64,000 nucleotides of DNA from Marsupella aquatica (taxonomy: Eukaryota; Marchantiophyta): the NCBI GenBank assembly GCA_973895155.1, contig OZ316895.1, forward strand, positions 7,936,001-8,000,000. Direction: 5' to 3'. This document shows positions 55,601 to 64,000 of the stretch, piece by piece (position 1 is the first letter of the stretch; the number at the start of each line of letters is the position of its first letter). The translations under genes were made by a program, and so were the position numbers. Under the pieces are notes generated by a model. The model did not search any database, was not told the origin of the DNA, and saw only the letters and a program-made list of their open reading frames with translations.

Positions 55601-56160
55601 TGGAAAACCTGTCGATCGGCACTGAATCCCCAGGTGAATCCAACCATAAAGATGCTGATTTGTCCAGCGCCAGGAACTAGAGCACCTACATCTTCGGATA
55701 CTTGTTCCGAGAATTCCCAAGCCTTGTTTGGTTCCATATTCTGCACCAACAGTCCCAATGTATATAATTTGTCAGCGAACCCTGCAGGATTCTACGTAGA
55801 AAACAGGTTTCCTTGTAACCTTGAAGCCCAATTTCCTGGCCACAGTAAGCTATCTTGTACATAATCACAAAGTAATCACACCGATATTTCTCCTGGACTT
55901 AAAAACTCTCAATTTGACCCGCACAATCATAGAAGATTGGGGGATGTGATGCGGTGTGACGAACCTACAGCCCCGAGAGCAATCCCCAGTATCAGCAAAG
56001 CCACAGTGTAGGGAACTCTAGTACCCCTGAAGACTTGTCTGCAAACGACCCCCAAAACTAGCGACACCACAATAAAGAGAATAGCATCTTCAGGATGTGC
56101 GTTTCCGTCCTGCGCCGGGGAAGGTGCAATCCCGAAATTGGACGGCGCTAGTTCTCCCAT
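46648..56160 (-). CDS. SOS1: SOS1-like plasma-membrane Na+/H+ antiporter (NHX7/8 type)
   Basis: By family, it exports Na+ in exchange for H+ at the plasma membrane. Predicted exons (minus strand): 56160-55965, 55740-55690, 55514-55423, 55265-55188, 54977-54820, 54696-54595, 54475-54358, 54201-54149, 53810-53756, 53391-53347, 53105-53078, 52717-52695, 52488-52304, 52142-52083, 51817-51710, 51389-51152, 50930-50778, 50706-50473, 50116-50019, 49572-49441, 49193-48975, 48796-48590, 48234-47988, 47503-47199, 46995-46648. All have GT-AG ends. They total about 1177 residues, near the Arabidopsis length of 1146. Transport domain: RGTRVPYTVALL, FLPALLFESSFSMEIHQIK, LLSATDPVAVVALLKELG, GESLMNDG, FNDTVLEITLT, GLRGAVALSLSLSV. 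Long cytosolic part: LGPADW, VDEALD, LKPHVRFP, FLRAHRQAQ. Cyclic-nucleotide-binding-like domain: VWFIVNGNVK, FSHGSTLGLYEALTGKPR. The tail has ESDEEEHIVEIASPSSL. Two junctions (between 54149 and 53810, and between 52695 and 52488) do not join in phase as listed; small exons or other splice sites must lie there. Confidence 0.93.
48590..49193 (-). other. Cyclic-nucleotide-binding-like domain of the antiporter
   Basis: Exons 49193-48975 and 48796-48590 encode LLSSANEIMLFRDNILYGED, DGVWFIVNGNVK, HPIFSHGSTLGLYEALTGK and SVVHCFYIETEKLMA. This is the beta-roll plus helix pattern of a cNMP-binding fold. As in known SOS1 proteins, the phosphate-binding cassette is poorly kept (GSTLGLYEALTGKPR), so ligand binding is doubtful; in the family the region takes part in autoinhibition. 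Confidence 0.8.
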
Positions 56161-59094
56161 GGCAAGTTCCTACATAGACCAAACGTATCCATCAGACCCG
56201 CCCACAAAGTTACGTGATCAATGAGTGCAGTTCAAATACTCTTCCCCCCTGACAGGAACAGCGGATTTTTTCATACAGAATACAAGGTTGCAACTCGATA
56301 CTTGTCAGGACCTGCAAACAGGACTACATGGTCATCCACATACATGCCAACCCTGAAATCTTCAACCTTGGCCATCTATCAGTAGTTTTCGATCATTTAG
56401 CTCTATCTCTGGGTCTACGTTCGATCTTGGCCGAAATTTACCCCGCACGCAATTCCGAGTATGCGGGTCAAGACGGCGTTTAACTGCGGATTAACTATGA
56501 GCCCAGAGACACTCGTAAGGAAAGTAAAGATAGCAGTGGCAGAGTCGTTTGCTCACAAGAGTCTCGGCACCACAGCAATTGCCGCTGCCTGAAAACTCTC
56601 ACGAATTTTAAAGGCCTTCAATTGGCGATCACAAAGAAATGTGAGAGCGACGTGTGCGTCAGCTCAGCTCGGGTCGTGTCCTGGACCTGTTCAGATAACC
56701 AAATGCATGATGTACATTATTGGTGAGGAGAGGAACTATTGGCAAAGAACGTGAGCAGCTGACCCCGCCTGGCGCGTGATCTGGGTTAAGGGATCAACTA
56801 GTCTTCGTGCTCTTGCAAAGCACAAATGTTATAAATATGCTGTGCGTTTGCCAGAGACTCTCTCCTCAACACCTTGCGTGCTTGGAGCGAATCTCTGTAC
56901 TGCCATACATTGAGGCAAACTAAACCTCAAAGACAATTTCAGACGTTATTAGGAACAATGGCCAGAGGCTGGCGCATTCATATGCATAAGAATTGCGTCC
57001 TTCAACCCGCATGTGCGAGATCCGTCCCATTCACACAATGTCATTGTCATTTAGTGATAAATAGCTCAACGAACAAATGCAACCTAGTGAATTCCCAGCG
57101 CCAGCAAGTCCAGGGGTCGGAACGTCCCAAGTTTGCCACGGCGATCAGTCTCTCCGACTAATCATTGCCCTCGGAGAAGACAAATCTGATTGTGGCTCAT
57201 CTCGTGCGTCAGCTTAGTTCCGGGGCTGGCCCACCAATATTGTCGGGAAGGTGTAGTGCCAAATGTATGGGGTTGCAGACAATCTTTCGGTCCGGATTGT
57301 ACTGTGATGCGGTGCATTGTGCTCTGTTTCTGTGTTAGTGTGTGGTGTTATATTATTCGGTCTTGTGTACCGTCCTTCCAATCATCCCACCCGCATGCTC
57401 TGTCCCTCTCCCTCCTACGACTACTACCTACGAGAGCATGCATGAAGAATTGCAGTAGTGTTCTTTAAAGAACAAACCACAACCACCTGTTTCGAGATTA
57501 CCCATCCCGGCGGGACCAAACAGTCATGATAAGCTGCTGTTGCTGCAGGTGTCTGCTCGCGGCTCCCCCACCGCTCCCCGTCTGCTCCTCCATCGGCCGT
57601 CCCCCACCGTAAAATCCCTCCTCGTTGTCCCATCAACGGATCTGCTGTTCGAGCCCCCGTTCCCTGGCCCCTTATTGTTCCCAGCATAGTCATGAGTGCC
57701 ATCGCTCGTCCCACCAAATTATTTTTCAAAAATTCTCTCATAATAATTTCGTCATAACTCTCCCCTAGCTCCCTCTTTCCACGCTCTCGTTTACTCCCTT
57801 TGACTCTTCTGCGTCTTTGTAACTTCTGTCCGTAACTCCGATAGGAGATCGGCGGATGGACCAAAAGTCGAAAACCGACTCCGCTTATCGATTCTCCCTG
57901 TGCCTCTCCCGACCGCGACTAGGCAGGCCACCCCCTGGCTTACGCGCGTGCGATGCGACGATGCGCCATTACGCCTGGTGTCTCAATTCGAAATATTTCT
58001 TCCTACTGCTAAAGTAGATAAAACAGTAAGAACGACGGACAATCGTATTACATCCGCCAACCTGCGGTACGCACAAGTGTCTGGTTTCAAACTTGAAACA
58101 CTCTTCTTCTTTCGATCTACTTCAAACATTCAACACTGGCCTCTTCTCGCCAACGCAGGAGAGGAGAGGAGGGGAGAGGAGAGGAGGGGAGAGGAGAGGA
58201 GAGGACTGCTCTGTCAAGAAATTTGCTTGGTGAAGGCCTTACTGCCACACTTGCCTTGTGGCAACACGAAAGGCACTACAGTACTCCTCCTTCCTTGGTG
58301 AGGTCCTGGCGTTCCGCATACGGTACTGTTGATTTCGTTCCGGCATCCCTCGCGGACCACGACTGACTGCAGAAGGCAACAATAAAGCAACTATGGGGTC
58401 TGCATACTTTTAAAAAGCACAGGCTAGTGTACGACATCGCTGAGAGGAGAAAGGAAACTTGACTGTGGCCGTAGCTTCATTTGCCAGCGTTGCGCATGCT
58501 TCACGCAGGTTTGCCTTGCAGTTAAGTTTACCATTGATTGGACTAAGATGGACTAAAGAATCGTGCGCGATCTAATTTAATTTCGCAGATCCTGAACCAT
58601 CGTATTCTAGGTCAAGCTCTACAACGATATGAGACGTTGAGACTTCATGTGCGGTGTAAAGTAGATTGGCATATTATTAGCTTGAGAGAGGATGGAGTCT
58701 CATAGGGACATCACCAGGATCAGAATGCGGGTACGGGCAGATGAGAGAAAGGGAGCTCCGACCAAAAGTGTCGATTGCGTGTCTGGTGACCAATCGGACC
58801 TTCTCAGTAATACCGAAGTGCTAAAACATGAGCTAACCAAAGTGTGACAAATGAAAGGAGGGCATACATTGCAGACACCGCGAGTAACGTCAATGAAGCT
58901 CAAGCTGTACATACAGTCTCAGAATAGTCAGTGTCTCATTGAGTGGCACTGCAGGATACTTGAGCCTCCCGGAGTCCGGGGCTGCTGCAGAGTCCTATCG
59001 TCCTGCACGGTGTTAATAAATGGTCGAAGTAATGCACAGCTGAATTGAACAAGTACGCAATTGTAAAAACATGCTTCAAACCTTCACACACTAA
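56161..59094. other. Upstream of the antiporter gene; no further gene seen
   Basis: The first several hundred bases above 56160 are the likely promoter and 5' UTR of the antiporter. A GGAGA/GGGGA purine repeat lies at about 58158-58206. A 146-codon minus-strand frame at 57424-57864 is rich in Arg and Gly and has no family resemblance; I do not call it a gene. Confidence 0.4.
58158..58206 (+). repeat. Purine microsatellite (GAGGAGAGGGGA type)
   Basis: About 48 bases made only of A and G, built from AGGAG and GGGGAG units (AGGAGAGGAGGGGAGAGGAG and so on). Confidence 0.95.
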
Positions 59095-59371
59095 GATGTA
59101 CAGCAAATGCGCAGTAGGGGCGAAGAATGAGCACAGGAAGAGGAAGAAATCAGGGACTCCATACCTTCTCCAGATCTATCGCGATCGTTTATCAGTGCAC
59201 CAGTGATGGACCTTGAAAGACAAAACTTTAGATAGATGTACATCAAATGCGCAGGAGTGGAGAAGACTGCGAACAAGGAGAGGAAGAAATCCGGGAGAAG
59301 AACGCGAACAGGAAGAGAAAGAAATCTGGCACCCCATCCCCTCTCTAGATGTATCCCGTCCATTTCATCAG
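59095..59371 (+). repeat. Diverged tandem repeat of about 140 bp
   Basis: 59095-59198 and 59234-59371 share GATGTACA-CAAATGCGCAG, GGAAGAGGAAGAAAT(C), CTCCAT/CCCCAT, CTCTAGAT-type and TTTATCAG/TTCATCAG blocks in the same order. The second copy has an extra inner duplication of the AGGAAGA-GAAAGAAATC block. Confidence 0.7.
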
Positions 59372-59689
59372 TTAGAATTTTGGGTAGCCACCTTCGGAGG
59401 CTCGGAGCCATGAATCTTAATTCCCTATGTTGAGCTATCGGCCTACGACGAAATGTCGAGCAAAGAGGTGGTGCTTGCATTCGAGGATGACTGTACAAAG
59501 ATTTTTGGGCACTGCTGAATTTTGGTCACTAAAACAAGGGCCACCTTTTGTTCTTAATATGGACTCCAGATCCAGACCAAATATTTTGGAATGCAATTCC
59601 CGGAATGAAAGAGCCGAATTTCAACAATGCAAATCCTTTGAATATAAGAGCCAATAAATGCGAGCCCTTGGATCACCTCTTGAGCCGAC

Positions 59690-60735
59690 TGTTTGCAATA
59701 GACACCACACCTACAGCCTTTCCATTCATTCTAGGGTCTAAGCTTAATGTTGGAAGAATAAAAAGAATGAAATCTACAACTATAATAATTGATCCTGCCT
59801 CCTTAGTCCCTTTATGAAATCCAGAATCAGCACTAATCAAAACTTGCTTGTTAGATATTTTAGAATATTATCATATTTGCTTGATTAGCATTTGTACTCT
59901 CTGGCAAGGCCTCCCTTATCCTTGCCTTCATTATATATGGACCCCCTCGCGATATACATATACTGGCATCAATGCTCGCCATGCCTCGCCGGCCCTCACA
60001 ATGCCTCACCTTTGATGCCCTTTCTCGCCCTCCCCTTGGTCCCGATGCGCTCAACCCTGCCTCTCGCCCCCTGGCCCCCGGCCCCAGGCCCGACTCTCTA
60101 TGGGCCGGCCCTCATTGCACTCTGCAACGCACGGGCATATGGCTCGTCTTACTATATTATAGCAAAAGAAGCTACTTTTAAAGGGTACTGTCTAGACCGT
60201 AACTCAAATAAAAACAAAATGTATAATGAGTCTCAATAAGACAAATCTAAAGGTATGCCAGAAAAGAGTGTTACGTTCAAGGATGGGGTAGTCAGGCTAG
60301 TTTTATACAATCCAAATCTAATCTTAGAGGCAATTAAAAAAGACAGTATAGAATCGGTTTACTTGGGAGCACTGCTTGGCATACACACCATACCCAAATC
60401 CTCTCAATTCATTCTAGGGTCCAGATTTAAACTTAGGATAAATAAAAAGACAATCATTATAGAATCTAAATTTAATAAGACAATGGCCAGGACATCTTTT
60501 GGAGCCGTCCTGAAATTGAGGAAAAACATTCAAGCATTCCTCACTTCCGAAAGCCTTTCCTTTCATTCAGTGTAGGGTCCAGATCGAAATCTAAGAGGAA
60601 ATAAAAAGAGACAATCATTACACTGTCCAGATGAAATTAAAAAACGACAGTCATTATAAAATCGTAAGACAATGGCCCCGACATCATTCTTTTATAGCCA
60701 CCCTGAAATTGAGGGAAACCTTTTCAAGCATTATC
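59690..60735 (+). repeat. Array of diverged repeats
   Basis: Several motifs recur in the same order: CCATTCATTCTAGGGTC (near 59720, 60400 and 60565), AATAAAAAG(A)GACAATCATTA (near 59758, 60440 and 60600), AGACAATGGCC--GACATC (near 60478 and 60666) and CCTGAAATTGAGG-AAAC (near 60510 and 60703). The frames inside are broken. It resembles a decayed tandem repeat or a nested repeat element of unknown class. Confidence 0.65.
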
Positions 60736-60894
60736 AGCGAATCCCTCCTTCATGGTGCTCATTACGCTGGTATTTTTTCAGCGCATTTTTAGTCCTCAAT
60801 AAGCTTAACCTCATCTTAAGTCGTGGGCCAAAGTGTACAAGCCATGTTGCCACTTAATGCTGGCCAGAGCATATCCGGCCTTGCCACGTATGAC

Positions 60895-61260
60895 TTTTAG
60901 GGGGGGCTGTGAATGCCATTCAGTGTCTCTCAATCCAAAGGCAAAGCTGAGGCAAGTTCCATACATTAAAGTCAAAATGCTTAAGTCTGAGGTATTCCCC
61001 CAAAAGAAGCCACCACTTGCTCCTTTTGTGTAGACCACCTCAAGACTCAAGAGATGGTCTAAGTTTTTGACATCTACACATTAGCCAAAAAAAGGGACCT
61101 ATATGGGACCCGCTGACTGATGCTTCATTGTGCCCCCAAGTTCATGCAAAATGAAGTGTGGTCTCTTCACACATTTCAAAGGCTAGGATTTCATCTCACA
61201 CCTAGAAAAAAGGGAATTGTTGGCCCCCCAGTGTTTGTAAAGCCACCCTTCGATATGAAA
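60895..61260 (-). repeat. Dispersed repeat E, copy 2 (-)
   Basis: Reverse complement of the repeat at 4400-4805, with the same order of shared blocks (see that entry). The minus-strand frame at 60811-61050 overlaps it and may be a remnant of whatever the repeat once encoded, but I recognize no domain. Confidence 0.7.
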
Positions 61261-64000
61261 TTTGTCCAATTTAGACCAACATGAAGCTAAACTATTATAA
61301 TAGCACTACCGTCTTCCCCAGACAGCGCCATGGCTCTTTACTCAAATAGTGGGCCATGGGATCCATTTGAATACTGTGCTTGGGGTGTTGTATTGAGTTT
61401 TTATTATGTGCTTTCACTTTTCATACTTGCAGGGCATTATGTTTGAAAATAGACATTGTGTTCAAATAGTAGCTTAATGACTGTGCATCTCATAGAAGAT
61501 GTTGCAGAAAAGAAGTTGTTGCATACAAGATGTTGTTGGGATGTTGTAGCATGATGTCCATGTGAAAAAGATGTCATTGTGCAAGTGCAAAAACAACATT
61601 GCATAGAAGATATCCCATGTTTAGGGCCCAAGGCCAAGAGTATCATTACTCACGCATATTTGTTCCTAGCTCTCACAAAGATCAACGTCTTGGCCATGAA
61701 AAGCAAACCGCTATCTCCCATATCACTTAGAAAATGCTATCAATGGGTTAAGTTCACGAAAACCAAGGATTCAGCTTTCTACATACTGAAAGAAAGAACT
61801 CATTTGGATTGACACAAAAAAACGCAACATTTGTGCTCGTGATACATTCTGTATACGACCTTCTTCATATGCAAGAGCTTGGTACATTGGGCAATAATTC
61901 GTAAAACAAACTTCAATTATTGCGGCAAAGAAGGAAGCCTAGCAAATGTGGTGTCTCTGCACATATATGTCGGCTTTTGGAAAGGGAGAGGTTTCTGTTG
62001 GGCAAAACAAGGTCCACAGGAAGACGATACTGTCATTCTTCATCTGCTGGGCATGGTCAAGTATAACACTCCATGTCGTTCCTCAGGTTGCAGCTGTGAC
62101 AAGACGACTGTCCCTGGCAGTGGTGCTCGATGCCACAGCTCGGGGCAGATGCTTCCTAACAGTGGAGTACTCAAACCTTTTTCCACAATGGAGGTTCGTA
62201 ATGAATTGATCTGAGTTAAAATAGCTCTTGAAGTGCGAGCAACTATGATGTAGATATAGAGAGAGTCGAGCACTACACTCTTGAATGATACGCAAGGAGA
62301 GAGATTGTAAGTGGAAACTTCCGAAATTCTCCGAAATTTTTTGAGTTTGTGCCATGCTGGGGAAATTGTAAAGAGTCGTCCAATGCAGGTTGTATGGAGT
62401 AGTCGTTTGTGCGGACGGCAATGAGCAGAAGCATGGCTACTGTTACTGAGTTGAATGTTGTTTGAGGGTACACGGGACAAGGTGGCCAGCTCCGAACATC
62501 GCACCTGCAGTGCGAACGTAAAATGCTTGATTGAAAGTCGCGTGGCTACCTTCGTCTACTCTGGAGAAATTATCAGCAGGGCCTTCAGGCGTTACAATCT
62601 TGGACTAGCGCAGCAAGATCTCTCCACAACTGTCATAAAGCTATGGACGAATTTCGTGTCACCATCACCAAATCTCCATAAGCACGCAATGTGATCGTCA
62701 AACAAACCCAAACAACGACAATGGATGACTTTCAATAGCCAAAACTCGGTGCTGTCATGCTTCGTATATGATCCGCGCATTAGAAAGTCTCTGTCAACGT
62801 ACCTTGGCAGCGATTTCAAACGCTGCAGTGTCGGTGCTGTGCTTCCCAGATTCGCAGCTGACAAAGCCTTCAATCCGGAGCCAGAAGCAGACGATGATTT
62901 CAAATGTTAACTACTCCATACAGCACACCTCCTGGAGATTGAAAAGGTCTATCTGGAGTTCAAAATCCTTGGAGTCAGAGAGCTGCGAACTGACGGAAGC
63001 CACATGCACGGCCAGGGTCATTTGCAGGGGTGACTACAAGGAGCGCAACAGGCCAGGCAGATACACAGAAGGCACAGTTGAAGGACATTTGTAAAGTGCC
63101 TCATCTTGTTTTTTTTTCTAAATTCAATGGTATGGACTTGAGGGGCAGGAAAGTTCCGGCCCTTGCCCTTGAAACTCCACAATCATTGCAGTCAGGCCTG
63201 CCTTAGGAGGTCTCTTATGCTGCCATGAGTTAGGTTGAGGGCCCTAAAACAAAGGGCTGCCTACATGTAAGTTGGCTTTAAGAAGTTGTCTGGAGGTAAA
63301 AATGCGACATCCACATGTTTCTGCAGTAATTCATTTCCATAGTGACCTCACGATTGCAAATGCCATCATGAACCCAAGGACTTAGAGGACAAGCAGACAA
63401 TCAGGCATGAAAATTCATTTCTCAACTGATCACAGCCAATCGCATTTGCACAATGCATCTATTGGGCAAGTCTCGTCCTTGGTCTCTACTGACTTGGTGA
63501 GCGCAAAAAGATATGGAGATGTAAACTGAGCCACCATGGATTTGATCGGAATGCATAATTGTACATTACGGTATAAGCAGTGGGTTTCAAATACCCAAAC
63601 CCACTGGAGGTGCGCTGTTCTTAACAGAGTGGAATAAATGTATGGCAGCGACGATTTCCTATATACAATTGGTTCTATGGAAGGAAGTGAACTACCAATG
63701 AAAGATAATCCCCCTGACCACATTCAGGACAAATCCCGCTGACTTCTATCCAAAGAAGCAAGGTCACCGAGGAGAATTGAATTGTATTGAATCGAGTCTA
63801 GAAGACTAGAGAGGACAAAATATTAACACCTGAAGCGCAAGTGCTCAGGATGATAGCGCGGATTTCAATGGGCCGGGTATGAGGAGGATTCTCGATGAGG
63901 ATGTTATCCTCACTTTAGACGCGTTATAGCCTACCTGGATATGATTTCCCAATTATTCGCAAGTTGCTACGAATGGGTTGATAATTTACTGTAGCATACA
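61261..64000. other. No gene that can be supported
   Basis: Short frames on both strands. The frames at 61946-62209 (+), with VVPQVAAVTRRLSLAVVLDA, and 62592-62903 (-), with MKSSSASGSGLKALSAAN, look the most like coding sequence but match no family I know and show no clear splice partners. Confidence 0.35.

Noticed and set aside
57424-57864. 146-codon minus-strand frame
   Set aside because: Arg/Gly-rich, GC-biased region without family resemblance, signal or splice partner; probably chance.
1-64000. CRISPR array, operon, riboswitch or bacterial gene cluster
   Set aside because: Spliceosomal introns and plant gene families throughout; the tandem repeats seen have no spacers of CRISPR type.

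Overview
The window reads as nuclear DNA of a land plant. The evidence is a many-exon SOS1-type Na+/H+ antiporter, three EXORDIUM (PHI-1) type secreted proteins, a probable plastid-targeted protein, Ty1/copia retrotransposons, and a short piece of chloroplast rpoA in non-coding DNA. Low gene density, a retroelement-rich background and an rpoA fragment that looks more like non-seed than seed plants hint at a moss, lycophyte or fern. This is inference; the species cannot be named from the sequence.

Layout. 0-4.8 kb holds the 3' part of an old copia element on the minus strand (3' LTR, RNase H, reverse transcriptase, integrase). It is interrupted by two copies of a short TIR element and bounded by other repeats. 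5.5-6.2 kb is a separate TIR element packed with palindromes. 9.3-14.7 kb is a complete, very young copia element on the minus strand: identical 296-bp LTRs, a perfect 5-bp target duplication and an open 1446-codon polyprotein. 15.8-16.8 kb (+), 32.3-33.8 kb (-) and 37.6-38.7 kb (-) are three EXORDIUM-like genes. The middle one has an intron in a conserved motif. 23.7-24.3 kb is a third copy of the short TIR element. 27.2-27.4 kb is plastid rpoA DNA. 29.3-29.9 kb is a small two-exon membrane-protein gene whose last coding part is tandemly duplicated. 41.3-41.7 kb is a solo LTR related to the first copia element. 42.4-43.4 kb is a cluster of local repeats ending next to a gene for a probable thylakoid-lumen, PsbQ-like helical protein (43.5-44.3 kb, +). 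46.6-56.2 kb (-) is the SOS1-like antiporter; I resolve 25 exons, with two junctions unsettled. 56-64 kb has no gene I can support, but holds simple repeats, diverged tandem repeats and an inverted copy of a repeat from 4.4 kb.

The genes do not form a pathway. The EXORDIUM copies look like local gene-family expansion, and the antiporter and lumen protein are single housekeeping or stress genes. I found no convincing new multi-gene system. The most notable items are the TIR family with 8-9 bp target duplications, the palindrome-rich TIR element, the splice-donor-rich leader of the young copia element, and the frame-shifting exon duplication at 29.8 kb.
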